Assembly (NCBI RefSeq): GCF_001038625.1
Contig: NZ_CP011803.1
Location: 2,232,001 to 2,296,000 of the forward strand
Direction of reading: 5' to 3'
Origin: Clostridium carboxidivorans P7
GTDB lineage: Bacteria > Bacillota > Clostridia > Clostridiales > Clostridiaceae
Length of the DNA stretch: 64,000 bases
Shown in pieces: positions 28,601 to 37,142 of the stretch. The notes under the pieces were generated by a model, which saw only the letters and a list, made by a program, of their open reading frames with translations, was not told the DNA's origin and ran no database searches. Within the stretch, counting starts at the first letter, position 1, and each line of letters starts with the position of its first letter. The translations under genes and the position numbers were made by a program.

Positions 28601-29022
28601 ATTATGTCCATACTCATATCTCCTTGAGAGATACTATTCATTACTCCAATAACCTTTGTTTGTAATTCATCTGCAAAATTATCCATTGCTTTAGATATTT
28701 GTCCTATTTCATCATTGGAATCTATTTTCACTCTTTCACTAAGATGTCCCTGGTCCATTTCTTGAATTACATATAATATTTTTTTAAGTGGAATTGCAAT
28801 TGATCTTGAAATAAAAAATCCAATTAGCATGGACATTATAATGACAAAGATAATCATTCCAATCATTGTCATCATGGTTCTATTGACATCAACAGCACCA
28901 TGATTTGAAGAAGGACTTAATTGATTAATAGCATAAATCCCACTCATTGTATACATTAATGCTACTACTATAAAACCAAACATCAATTTTGTACTAATTT
29001 TTAAATTAGAAAACCATTTCAT
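25612..29022 (-). CDS. Large methyl-accepting chemotaxis protein with duplicated PAS module
   Basis: 1136 residues. Two membrane helices (about 12-32 and 50-72) flank an outer loop of under 20 residues, so sensing must be internal. HAMP-like segments follow, then a PAS domain (about 211-320) with the Cys pattern [14 protein letters not shown] and FFDWCG. The whole block recurs 313 residues later (about 524-633), corresponding to a 939-bp tandem duplication. The C-terminal signalling domain contains [20 protein letters not shown] and [18 protein letters not shown]. The repeated helical segments between ([19 protein letters not shown]) resemble poly-HAMP arrays. The Cys-rich PAS suggests redox, metal or cofactor sensing (inference). 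The start follows GGAGGTATAGTA. Confidence 0.93.
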   Translation of the reverse strand: MKWFSNLKISTKLMFGFIVVALMYTMSGIYAINQLSPSSNHGAVDVNRTMMTMIGMIIFVIIMSMLIGFFISRSIAIPLKKILYVIQEMDQGHLSERVKIDSNDEIGQISKAMDNFADELQTKVIGVMNSISQGDMSMDIIEKNKKDEISPALKKTVESIKSLVQDVNMLSQASLEGKFEVRANESRHQGDYKKVIEGVNGTLDTVIDKVVWYEAIIDAIPFPIHVTDNDMKWTYMNKSFEKLMIEQGVIRERNSGYGLACSHAGANICNTENCGIKQLLRGKAESFFDWCGMNNKQDTSYLKNKKGENVGYVEVVTDLTPIIKVSDYTKNEVKRLEENLKLLSKGNTNFDFNIKEADKYTVEVNKQFEGINNSLKDVKSAVDGLAADASMLSDAALQGKLNTRADAEKHHGDFKKIVEGVNSTLDSVIGPLNVAATYVDRIGKGDVPSKITDDYSGDFNEIKNSLNNCIDNVTLLLKDVNMLAEEAIEGRFETRAEAVKHHGDFKKVIDGINGTLDTVVDKVVWYEAIIDAIPFPIHVTDNDMNWTYMNRAFEKLMIEQGVVRDRKSGYGLACSHAGATICNTEKCGIKQLLRGNPESFFDWCGMNNKQDTSYLKNKKGENVGYVEVVTDLTPIIRVSNYTKNEVNRLEENLKLLSQGNTSFDLNIEEADKYTAEVNKQFEGINNSLKDVKSAVDELISDASMLSNAALEGKLDTRADAEKHGGDFKKIVDGINHLVEAVVKPIKEVTNVMSEISKGNLDVSVNGDYKGEFLLLAQSVNSTAVDLRHVIEEISGIIEQIAEGNLAIDHVREFKGDYVSISNSLNTILDSLNDVIGEMNTASEQVSTGSSQVSDGSQALSQGATEQASAIEELTSSVTEIASQTKENAINANEANQLSLKVKENAEQGNVAMSEMLKSMAEINESSANISKIIKVIDEIAFQTNILALNAAVEAARAGQHGKGFAVVAEEVRNLAARSANAAKETTALIEGSIDKAEKGTEIANDTAKALYEIVDGVSKVTTLIAEIAASSNEQDTGISQINLGLEQVSQVVQTNSATAEESAAASEELSSQAEILKDMVSKFKLRGVNMNLFRKEVNSHKNRQPQSGQMNLSFKEAAFSSNKPKIALSDKEFGKY

Positions 29023-29570
29023 TACTATACCTCCCTAATTTTTGCAAAATTTATTTTGTACTGTATTTTCAAGTGGTATATTTATAATTTATCAAGTTCC
29101 TATCATTGTTAACACTTCCTATCTTTAACTATTAAAAATGTTTTATGGAATTCCAGAGTATAATCATGCTAAAAGTATAAATTATATATCCTTAACTGAC
29201 TTACTCAAAATTAAAAATTGATATTTTATGCTTAACTGGTAGGATAAGCCCTGATATGCATATTCAAAAGCTGTAATAAGTTTGAGATGATTTAAATAAC
29301 AAAATTATATTTAAATACAATATTTTTTATTATTTACTTATATAGTATTTTTTCGATGCCTTTTTCATTTACTTTACTATTGTTTTTAAAAGATTATTGC
29401 ATGTATTGAAATTAACTATTCAATATTTCTTTATTACGCAATATTCTGAATTATAATTATCTACTTACTATTATACTAAATTACAACAAAATTTCAACAT
29501 TTACATTTTTATGTATTATATTAAGTTATTTTATCATTAACTTTGACAAATAATTGCTAATTATATTATA
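29023..29570. other. Intergenic region upstream of the large chemoreceptor
   Basis: 548 bp, AT-rich. It should carry the chemoreceptor promoter and a leader. I looked for the conserved cores of c-di-GMP riboswitches and other common classes and did not find them. No coding sequence was seen. Confidence 0.5.
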
Positions 29571-29643
29571 AAAAGCTTCAATGGGTTGATGTCACTTAGA
29601 TATTTAGTAACGCTTATTAAAAAGCTTATCTACCCATTGAAGC
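29571..29643 (-). terminator. Terminator of the GGDEF/HD-GYP gene
   Basis: GCTTCAATGGGT (29575-29586) and ACCCATTGAAGC (29632-29643) form a perfect 12-bp stem with a long loop. The minus-strand read continues into TTTTTATAA. Confidence 0.8.
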
Positions 29644-29720
29644 AAAATTTATAAAACATAACAGAGCCTTTCAAAAATTTCCAATTAAAAAATCATATTT
29701 GTCAACAATTAATTTAAATT

Positions 29721-32426
29721 TTATCCAAATGATTTTCCTAATACTTTTTCAATAAATACATTTATAAGCTTTGGATCAAATTGAGTGCCTGCATTGGATT
29801 TTAATTCATTTATGGCAATTTTCTCTGATAAAGCCTTTCTATAGCTTCTCTCACTTGTCATTGCATCATAAGAATCAGCTATAGCTATAATTCTTGACTG
29901 AAGTGGTATTGCTTCTTTCATTAATCCTTTAGGATACCCACTTCCATCCCATCTTTCATGATGGTGCAATACATATTCAGACATTTCCGACATATGATTT
30001 ACTGTACTGAGTATTCTATATCCTACTTCTGAGTGTTTTTTTATTTGTTCCCATTCTTCATCTGTAAGTTTTCCTTTTTTATTCAGGATGCATTCTCCTA
30101 TTGCTATTTTACCTATATCATGAAGTAATCCAGCTATTTTAAGTTCTTCCATATCTCCCTTAGGCATACCTATAGCTTCTCCAAGCTGCTTACATAGTTC
30201 TGAAACCCTACGCGAATGTTCTTGTTCTCTTTTATTTTTTTCATATAAGGTACTAATTATAGTATTTATTGTCTTACTTCTCATGCTAGGACTTTCAAAA
30301 AGCTTTTTCTTATACATACTGTCTTCTGCAATTTTAAGTATCTCATCAATGGTTTCTTCAGTACTTTTTCTAGTTGCATATCCAAAAGAAACAGATATGT
30401 CAACTGATTCTACCTTTTCTTTTAATGCCATATCATTAATACCATTAATAATCTGTTCTGCTTCATCCATTTCAGTATTTGGCATTAAAATAACAAATTC
30501 ATCTCCCCCTAGTCTAATAACAGAATCCTTATCCCTGCATCCTTTTATCATTATTTCTGCTACCTTCTTTATGAGCTTATCTCCTACAGCATGTCCAAAA
30601 GAATCATTTACCAGCTTTAATCCATTCATATCGGCCATAGCAACAGTTAACGGAATACTATTTTCATTATCTATTCGATTTAATTCTTCATCAAAATATC
30701 GCCTGTTATATAGACCTGTCAATTGATCATGATAACTTAAATATATAATATCTTCTTCTGATTTCTTACGTTTAGTAATGTCCATAAAAGTTATTACTGC
30801 ACCAATAATTTTACCCTCACGATACTGCGGATAGGAGTAATATTCCACAGGAAAGCAAGTTCCATCTGATCTCCAAAGCACTTCATCATCTACATGTGTA
30901 CACTCACCTTTAGTAAATGCATTAAAAACCTTACACTCATCCACAGGGGAGTTTGTTCCATCTGAATTTTTAGCATGGACTAACAAGTGCATATTTTTCC
31001 CAATTAATTCTTCTTCATTTTCATATCCAAGCATTCTTAAACAGCTGACATTGCAAAAAGTACAATTTCCATTTGTATCAATACCATATATAGCTTCAGC
31101 AGTAGAATCCAAAAGAAGACGTATGCTTCTCTCCTTATCTTTCAATATAATATTTGTTTTTTCTAATTCTGTTGTTCTTTCTTTCACCTTTTCCTCAAGT
31201 TTGTTTATAAGTATATATAATTGTTCTGCCATATTATTAAATGAACTTGATAATCTTCCAATTTCATCATTTTTGTAAATCTTTGCTCTGTAAGAAAAAT
31301 CTCCTTTTGAAAACTTTTCTGTAGCATCTATTAAATTATAAATTGGTTTAAGCACATTTCCTGTACTTTTAATATATATTAATATTGATAAAATAAGAAT
31401 AATAGTTGACAATAACATGAAGGCATTAATATTTGTTGACATTACAGCTGTAAATTGACTTTCAGGAAGGGAAGTTATAATTATCCAATCTATACCTTCT
31501 TTTTTATAATCAGTAAATGTAACATGAAATTTATCCTTTTTAGTATTTATTAAAAAATCACTTTTTAAACCCTTTTTATAATTTGCATAGGATTCTGTTA
31601 TTGGCTTGTTACTAATTTCTTCAACATTTATTCTTTTTATTTTGTTATCTCCTAAATTTTTAAAATTAGGTTGTTCAACTGAATTTGCAACTAATTGTCC
31701 TGTGCTTCTCTCTAAAATGTAAATATCTGCATTTTTATTCTTAGCAATTTCCCTCAAATGATTGTTTATTTCTGAAAGAATAATATGTGTTCCTAAAACT
31801 CCTTGTAAAATACCATCTTTATCATAAATAGGATATGCTGCCGAAATAGCTAAATCATTCATTACAAAATGCTTATAAATTGGTGAAAATACTGATTTTT
31901 GTTTTTCTTTTGCAGCTTTATACCAATCTCTTGTACGTGGATCAAATTTTTCAGTTTCATCTACTAGTTTTCCCGAAGTTAAATCATTTGTAACAGAATA
32001 GTATCGTGATTTACCATCTGTTTCAGAATTATTTTCAATGATTTCAATTTGATTTTTATTATTTCTTCGTGCTCCATAGTATTCTCCATCTTCTGTACCA
32101 TAGCTAAAGCTATATACCTGGTCGTTGCTTGACTTAATTACTCCTGAAAAATACCTTTCACGTTCTTTTTTATCTTTAAGATTTACTGTACCGCTTTGAA
32201 TTAAATTATGATTTGTTTCATTAATATATAATGGATTGTTTATAAAATTCTCTACATTATTTAGTATATCTTTATTTGTATCATTATTAATTTTGGTAAG
32301 AATATTTTCTTTAGCCGATTTCCAACTGGAACCACCAAAGTAAGCTATTAAACTAAAGGTAATTATTATAAGTATAATAAATGAAATATTAATAGCAAAT
32401 CTCATTGAATATTTCTTCTTTTCCAC
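29721..32426 (-). CDS. Cache-HAMP-PAS-GGDEF-HD-GYP bifunctional c-di-GMP protein
   Basis: About 901 residues. Membrane helix at about 10-32, outer dCache-like sensor domain (about 35-320; DPRTRDWYKAA, SAAYPIYDKDGILQGVLG), second helix (about 330-350), HAMP, PAS (LDSTAEAIYGIDTNG), GGDEF domain with intact RLGGDEFVIL, and HD-GYP domain (LLHDIGKIAIGE, HHHERWDGSGYPKGL). The inhibitory I-site RDKD lies five residues before GGDEF, so product feedback is possible. It can in principle both make and break c-di-GMP in response to an outside ligand. The GTG at 32426 is chosen because AAGGTGG lies 8 bases before it; the upstream in-frame GTG overlaps that site. Confidence 0.93.
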   Translation of the reverse strand: MEKKKYSMRFAINISFIILIIITFSLIAYFGGSSWKSAKENILTKINNDTNKDILNNVENFINNPLYINETNHNLIQSGTVNLKDKKERERYFSGVIKSSNDQVYSFSYGTEDGEYYGARRNNKNQIEIIENNSETDGKSRYYSVTNDLTSGKLVDETEKFDPRTRDWYKAAKEKQKSVFSPIYKHFVMNDLAISAAYPIYDKDGILQGVLGTHIILSEINNHLREIAKNKNADIYILERSTGQLVANSVEQPNFKNLGDNKIKRINVEEISNKPITESYANYKKGLKSDFLINTKKDKFHVTFTDYKKEGIDWIIITSLPESQFTAVMSTNINAFMLLSTIILILSILIYIKSTGNVLKPIYNLIDATEKFSKGDFSYRAKIYKNDEIGRLSSSFNNMAEQLYILINKLEEKVKERTTELEKTNIILKDKERSIRLLLDSTAEAIYGIDTNGNCTFCNVSCLRMLGYENEEELIGKNMHLLVHAKNSDGTNSPVDECKVFNAFTKGECTHVDDEVLWRSDGTCFPVEYYSYPQYREGKIIGAVITFMDITKRKKSEEDIIYLSYHDQLTGLYNRRYFDEELNRIDNENSIPLTVAMADMNGLKLVNDSFGHAVGDKLIKKVAEIMIKGCRDKDSVIRLGGDEFVILMPNTEMDEAEQIINGINDMALKEKVESVDISVSFGYATRKSTEETIDEILKIAEDSMYKKKLFESPSMRSKTINTIISTLYEKNKREQEHSRRVSELCKQLGEAIGMPKGDMEELKIAGLLHDIGKIAIGECILNKKGKLTDEEWEQIKKHSEVGYRILSTVNHMSEMSEYVLHHHERWDGSGYPKGLMKEAIPLQSRIIAIADSYDAMTSERSYRKALSEKIAINELKSNAGTQFDPKLINVFIEKVLGKSFG

Positions 32427-32618
32427 GTTTACCACCACCTTACATAGTAATGAAATTATTACACTTTATTTTCATATAATGAGAGATAATCATAATAAAA
32501 ATCTATCCATGCAAAGAAACTTTTCGAAATATTTATAATTTTACATATTTTCTAACTTATCTATATTATATAACTTATACTTACAAATATCTATTTAAAA
32601 TTTAAATAATACGCATAA

Positions 32619-32887
32619 TACGACACAACTTTTCAGAGGACAATTGACAGAGGACAGAGGACAATGAATGTGAGTTTTTCTCCTTGCGTCAAAAAACTAA
32701 TATAAATTTAAAGCTTGTTCTGATAATGCAAAATAATCTTTAAATTTATATTAGTCAGCAATGTTTCGGTTTAGCGAAACGAGTCATCAAAAATCTAATT
32801 AAAGATTTTTTGTAGTGTAACGGAGAAAAATCATCCTTCACTGTCCTCTGTCAATTGTCATCTGTCCTCTGAAAAAGTTGTGTAGCA
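32619..32887. mobile_element. MITE-like element 1 (terminal inverted repeats, no ORF)
   Basis: About 269 bp. The left end TACGACACAACTTTT and the reverse complement of the right end, TGCTACACAACTTTTT, begin inverted repeats of about 60 bp that contain variable numbers of GAGGACA units and end near TTTTTCTCC. Inside are a perfect 18-bp inverted repeat (32696-32713 with 32738-32755), the hairpin TTTCG-GTTTAG-CGAAA, and AAAAATCT/AGATTTTT. No coding frame is present. A decayed copy lies at 1451-1527. It shares its end sequence with the element at 36836-37095. Confidence 0.8.
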
Positions 32888-32950
32888 TTGTGCTTATTAC
32901 ATTAACTTAAAATTTTGCACGTACTAAAGTTGAATACTTAGTAATCATAC

Positions 32951-33892
32951 TTACATACTTGAAATAATAAATGTTAATTTTCCATTGATTTCAAAATTGT
33001 TATAGCCAAATGGCAATATAAAATTATCACCTTTTTCTATTTTTTCATTATCTAAAGTTCCACTTCCATCTAATACAGTAACTAATGCAAAGGAACTCTT
33101 ATATTCTAAATGTGCACCTTCATCTACATGAAATTTTACAGTTTTAAAATATTTTGAATTTACATATTCAGTTCTTGTATATCCATCCTTCTCTTCAACT
33201 AATGGAATTATGCTGCCTTTACATTCATCAGGTACTTTTATTACATCTATAGCCTTTTCTATATGAAGCTGTCTCTTTTCACCAGTCTTCTTGTCTACTC
33301 TATCATAATCATAAACACGATAAGTTACATCTGAAGATTGTTGTATTTCATATATAAGTGTATTCTTGCATATTGCATGAACTGTACCTGAAGTTATATA
33401 GAAAAAGTCTCCTCTTTTTATTTTATGGAAATTTAATAATTCCTTCCACTTTCCATTATAAATATAATCATGCAATTGTTCTTTTGTCTTTGCATTATGT
33501 CCATATTCTAATAAAGTATCTTCATTACAATCTATAACATACCATGCCTCTGTTTTTCCCATCTCTCCATTTTCCATGGAATTTGCATATTTATCATCTG
33601 GATGTACCTGTATTGATAAATCATTAGATGCATCTATCAACTTTACTAAAAGAGGAAATTCTTTATCTTCAATACCACCAAAATACTCTCTATGATTTTC
33701 ATATAACCATGACAAAGTTTTTCCTTTAAATTCCCCATTTTTTATAGTACAATCACCATTTTTATGACCTGAAATAGCCCAGCATTCCCCTATCTGATCT
33801 GTTGGTAAATCATATCCAAAATATTCTTTTAGCCTGGTGCCTCCCCATACTCTGTCTTTAAAAATAGAATTTAATTTTATAATTTCTTTCAT
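32951..33892 (-). CDS. manA: Mannose-6-phosphate isomerase, class I
   Basis: 313 residues. Interconverts fructose-6-P and mannose-6-P in the cytoplasm. Zn-site motifs are visible: IQVHPDD (Gln, His), KTEAWYVID (Glu) and GTVHAI (His), plus the catalytic region YRVYDYDR. Length matches the short Bacillus-type class I enzymes. The ATG follows AAGGAGGATGTAAAG. Single gene. The mannose-6-P may feed envelope glycan synthesis, but no mannose pathway gene is adjacent. Confidence 0.95.
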   Translation of the reverse strand: MKEIIKLNSIFKDRVWGGTRLKEYFGYDLPTDQIGECWAISGHKNGDCTIKNGEFKGKTLSWLYENHREYFGGIEDKEFPLLVKLIDASNDLSIQVHPDDKYANSMENGEMGKTEAWYVIDCNEDTLLEYGHNAKTKEQLHDYIYNGKWKELLNFHKIKRGDFFYITSGTVHAICKNTLIYEIQQSSDVTYRVYDYDRVDKKTGEKRQLHIEKAIDVIKVPDECKGSIIPLVEEKDGYTRTEYVNSKYFKTVKFHVDEGAHLEYKSSFALVTVLDGSGTLDNEKIEKGDNFILPFGYNNFEINGKLTFIISSM

Positions 33893-34046
33893 CTTTACAT
33901 CCTCCTTGTAGCGTCAAAACTTAATCTAAATCACTTGTAAAAATATTACAATCACATACTTTGCATTCCATTTCAGTATACAATTTGTATTTAAAAATAT
34001 CTATCTAAAATCTAAGCATTGAAAAATAAACTACTTTACTTTTGTA

Positions 34047-35192
34047 TTAAATTGTTACTTTACCCTTCAATTTTCTAATTTTTTTATCTCTATACATAAG
34101 CTTGTCTATATAACTAATATACTCATCAGCAGTCATATGTTTATTAAAATCATAAAGTTCATAACCACAACTTAAATTTAATTCATAATCTAAACCTGAA
34201 TTTTTATTATACTTATCTAAAGAATCATAAATTTTATTAATTATTTCTTCTACTTCTTGTTCACTATCCACATTAAGAAATAGAACAAATTCATCTCCAC
34301 CATATCGAGTAATAAAATCCTCTTTCTTCAATATATCTTTAATTATATGCACTACATTTATTAAAGCATTATCTCCTTCATTATGGCCAAAAGTATCATT
34401 TATCTTCTTAAAATCATTGAGATCTATAAATGCTATTGAAAAATTTTTCGGTTTTTTCTGCTTAATTCTATAGTTTAAATAATTATAAAATTTCTCACGT
34501 GTCCACGCTCCAGTCAAATGGTCAATATGTATCATCTGCTGTTGTATATACAAATAAAGAATAATCAAAGCAAAGGCAATTGAACTCCACATAAGCAAAG
34601 GTCCATAAAACATTATCTGAATAAGGCTAGCTATTGATGGAAATACTCCAAACAAAAATAAAGGTAAAAATTCTATTCTACTAAGCTTATTTCTATTAGC
34701 ATAAATAATTATAAAACCACAAAACAAATAGAAATACGATATAACAGGAGGAACAAAAAACAAAAAACCTCTTTGATATACATTAAAATTATTAATATAA
34801 AATTCTAATTTAAAAAATGGACTTAAAATCGCTAGAAGAGTATTTATAGCTATAGGCAATAAAAAGATTATGTTATTTTTCCATTTATAGTTTGTGTTTT
34901 TATTTATCCACAAGTTAGCAAAGACATACCACATATATGTAACTATAGGTCCTAATATGTATAAAAAAATATGTAGTATGGAACTTATAGGTATCAGCCA
35001 TGTATAGGGCTGTCTATTTATTATGCAGGTTAATGTTTCATCAATGAGTTGTATAGTATTTATCATAAAAATAGCAACAAAAATTCTATTTTTTGTCTCC
35101 TTTTTATCAAGAGAATTTGTTATATTTTTCAAAAATATAATAGATACAACAATTGCAACAATATTGTTGTCTATTCTTAAAAATAAATTCAA
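34047..35192 (-). CDS. Membrane-bound diguanylate cyclase (GGDEF)
   Basis: 381 residues. Seven or so membrane helices fill residues 5-215, followed by a GGDEF domain with HLTGAWTREKFYNYL, IDLNDFKKINDTFGHNEGD and RYGGDEFVLF. The I-site position five residues upstream reads KKED, not RxxD, so feedback inhibition is probably lost. There is no recognised sensor fold in the membrane part. The start is TTG at 35192, behind GGAGTGG. A structured leader lies immediately upstream. Confidence 0.9.
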   Translation of the reverse strand: MNLFLRIDNNIVAIVVSIIFLKNITNSLDKKETKNRIFVAIFMINTIQLIDETLTCIINRQPYTWLIPISSILHIFLYILGPIVTYMWYVFANLWINKNTNYKWKNNIIFLLPIAINTLLAILSPFFKLEFYINNFNVYQRGFLFFVPPVISYFYLFCGFIIIYANRNKLSRIEFLPLFLFGVFPSIASLIQIMFYGPLLMWSSIAFALIILYLYIQQQMIHIDHLTGAWTREKFYNYLNYRIKQKKPKNFSIAFIDLNDFKKINDTFGHNEGDNALINVVHIIKDILKKEDFITRYGGDEFVLFLNVDSEQEVEEIINKIYDSLDKYNKNSGLDYELNLSCGYELYDFNKHMTADEYISYIDKLMYRDKKIRKLKGKVTI

Positions 35193-35221
35193 TATAATTC
35201 CACTCCAATCAAGGGATCCTT

Positions 35222-35310
35222 AGACTCAGGTAGAATTTGCTTATGAGGAATGCTTCTTTCCAGAGCAGAAGTTTATAAAATGCTATTTAGAGACTTTATC
35301 CTCTGAGTCT
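35222..35310 (-). promoter_or_regulatory. Structured 5' leader of the membrane GGDEF gene
   Basis: On the minus strand AGACTCAG (5') pairs with CTGAGTCT (3') over 89 nt. Inside, GAGGA can pair with TCCTC, and CTTCT with AGAAG in a terminal hairpin. The 3' end is 30 nt from the TTG start. The nested helices suggest a cis-acting RNA. I could not match it to a riboswitch class I know. Confidence 0.45.
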
Positions 35311-35622
35311 TAGAAGACCTTATCCATATGCATACCAGCCATTATATAACAACACAAGAACTTTAAACTTCAAAATTCCTAATATCCGCCAATTAAATAA
35401 TATAGCAATCTTACGAATGATAGTCATTGGATAAATAAACTTACACATTATGGTATTCAATGCTACACTATATATGTCTTATTTTATCATGTTTTTTTAA
35501 TATTTCAATGTGTCATTTTGAATGAAAATAGTTTTATGGTTTATTTTGGATTAATCATTAGTAATATGGATAATTGGACGATAAAATAAATAACAGTAAA
35601 AAAATAAGGGGGTAATTATTAA
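35311..35622. other. Intergenic region between divergent genes
   Basis: 312 bp, AT-rich, containing the promoters of the GGDEF gene (minus) and the DUF5610-like gene (plus). No coding frame or further conserved structure was seen. Confidence 0.5.
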
Positions 35623-36345
35623 ATGGATATTACAGGAGTTAAAAGTATTAACACATCAATTTACACTGCTAAAAATGATACTAAAAAAACAGACAGCAAA
35701 AGTAGTGATTCTGAAAAAACTGAAGATAAGGCACAAAATTTAGGAACTGATAAGTTTGTTAAATCCACAGAAAGTAATACAGAACCTTCAACTTACAAAC
35801 CAACAAAGCAAAAACTTTCTACAGATGAAATTGCAGCTCTAAAGGAAAATGAGCAAAATTCTAAAGCAGAGCTTATAAAAAAATTTATAAATGATACAAT
35901 ATCTAATCAAAATAAACTTCTTGGAAAATCTACTGAAAGTGGAGTCCCTGGAATGTCAAAGACAACTTCAGACCTGCTTACTAAAATATTTGGGTCTATA
36001 GAAAATGCATATCCACCACTAGCAACAACCCCAGAAGGTGCTCAAAAGGCAATATCAGAAGGAGGACCATATTCTGTAAATGCAGTAGCAGATCGTATTA
36101 TGACTATGGCAAAAGCTCTAGCTGGAGATGATCCTAACAAACTACAGCAAATGAGAACTGCAGTGGAAAAAGGCTTTAAAGAAGCAGGATTTGATTTTAA
36201 AAAAGCAACAAATAGTGATTTACCTCAAATTTGCCAGGATACCTGCAAAGAAGTCATGAGAAGATTTGATGAATTACAAAGCAAAGCTAGTAGTACCAAC
36301 GATACTACTAAATCTGATACTAAGGATAGTAAAGATTCCAAATAA
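35623..36345 (+). CDS. DUF5610-like protein, unknown function
   Basis: 240 residues. The N-terminal 75 residues are low-complexity (Lys/Ser/Thr/Asp) and probably disordered. The core, about 85-220, contains GPYSVNAVADRIMTMAKALAGDDPNKLQQMRTAVEKGFKEA and a final EVMRRFDEL. This matches my memory of the DUF5610 pattern (A-x-R-I, GDDP, E-KGF-x-x-A, PxI, VMxxFDEW). The tail is again Ser/Asp/Lys repeats. There is no signal peptide or membrane helix. AAGGGGG precedes the ATG. Apparently a single-gene unit. Confidence 0.7.
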   Translation: MDITGVKSINTSIYTAKNDTKKTDSKSSDSEKTEDKAQNLGTDKFVKSTESNTEPSTYKPTKQKLSTDEIAALKENEQNSKAELIKKFINDTISNQNKLLGKSTESGVPGMSKTTSDLLTKIFGSIENAYPPLATTPEGAQKAISEGGPYSVNAVADRIMTMAKALAGDDPNKLQQMRTAVEKGFKEAGFDFKKATNSDLPQICQDTCKEVMRRFDELQSKASSTNDTTKSDTKDSKDSK

Positions 36346-36373
36346 GCATAATTCAAAGCAAGGTGCAGTGAAA

Positions 36374-36685
36374 GTTTGGATTTTAACTTTTATTCCGTGA
36401 TATATGGTAAGTGGGTCATCACGGCTAAATGTATTAAGCAGAGAGCCAAAATCTACGATTTTGTGCGAATCGCTTACTCCTCTGAGGAAACGAAGAGGAG
36501 TTTCCAATTTAAAATAAAGCTCGAAGATTTGGAAAACCTAAGAACTTTGTCAAACTCGGTTCCCTCAAACAGGACTAAAGTTCTAAGGCTTTCCAAATCT
36601 TCGGGCTAAGAATAATATTAAAACAATTTAGCTAATGTGATGACCCACTTACCATATATCACTTCATAAAGGTTAAAATTCAAAC
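36374..36685. mobile_element. MITE-like element 3 (49-bp terminal inverted repeats, no ORF)
   Basis: 312 bp. The end 49-mers match as inverted repeats at 44 of 49 positions, and the inner 26 bp (36397-36422 with 36637-36662) are perfect. Inside are an ACTCCTCT/AAGAGGAGT hairpin and a long stem in which CGAAGATTTGGAAA pairs with TTTCCAAATCTTCG, extended by CCTAAGAACTTT/AAAGTTCTAAGG. No credible ORF was found. It starts 29 bp after the stop of the DUF5610-like gene. Its ends differ from those of the ACACAAC elements. Confidence 0.8.
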
Positions 36686-36835
36686 TAGTAACTTCAAGCA
36701 TACAAATGCAATTACATTGTCATAGCTAATTTTATTTTTAATGCAATGAATAATCAATAAGTTTGCTACGTTTTTTTATTGAGAGCTAAATAATAATGTA
36801 CTATAAGCAATTTTTCATATTAGAATTACAATAGT

Positions 36836-37095
36836 TACTACACAACTTTTTAGGTGGAGGGAGCTTTGAATATATGGTGTATAAAAGCTTTTGAGAGAAT
36901 TTAGGAGGTCTTATGTCTAAAATTCAAAAAATCTCGTAATTTGAATCAGGACGATTCAAGCCGCGAAAGTCCCAGGACGGGACATTTGAGCGGGTAGAGA
37001 TTTTTTAAATTTTAGGCATTAGAGCTCCTTAATAAACGGTTGGCTTTTATACACCATATATTCAATGCGGACTCCACCTAAAAAGTTGTGTCGCA
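36836..37095. mobile_element. MITE-like element 2 (long terminal inverted repeats, CAGGACG hairpins)
   Basis: About 260 bp. The ends TACTACACAACTTTTT and (reverse complement) TGCGACACAACTTTTT begin inverted repeats of about 100 bp. The first 20 bp from ACACAAC are perfect, then GAATATATGG and TGTATAAAAGC recur in both arms. The centre holds two hairpins with the same pentaloop: TTGAATC-AGGAC-GATTCAA (36941-36959) and GTCCC-AGGAC-GGGAC (36969-36983), the second enclosed by CCGC/GCGG. No ORF is present. It shares end sequence with element 1 but has an unrelated interior. Confidence 0.8.
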
Positions 37096-37142
37096 ATATT
37101 TTTAAATTGCAAAATATAAGCTGCACTAAATTAGTATTCGCA

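Noticed and set aside
29023..29570. Possible c-di-GMP riboswitch before the large chemoreceptor
   Set aside because: The conserved cores of the known c-di-GMP classes were not found on either strand.
32631..32872. GAGGACA repeats as a CRISPR-like array
   Set aside because: Units are 7-12 bp, irregular, without unique spacers, and lie within terminal inverted repeats of a MITE-like element.
36376..36609. 77-codon ORF inside MITE-like element 3
   Set aside because: It lies wholly in the inverted-repeat and hairpin structure, so it is a by-product of the repeat.
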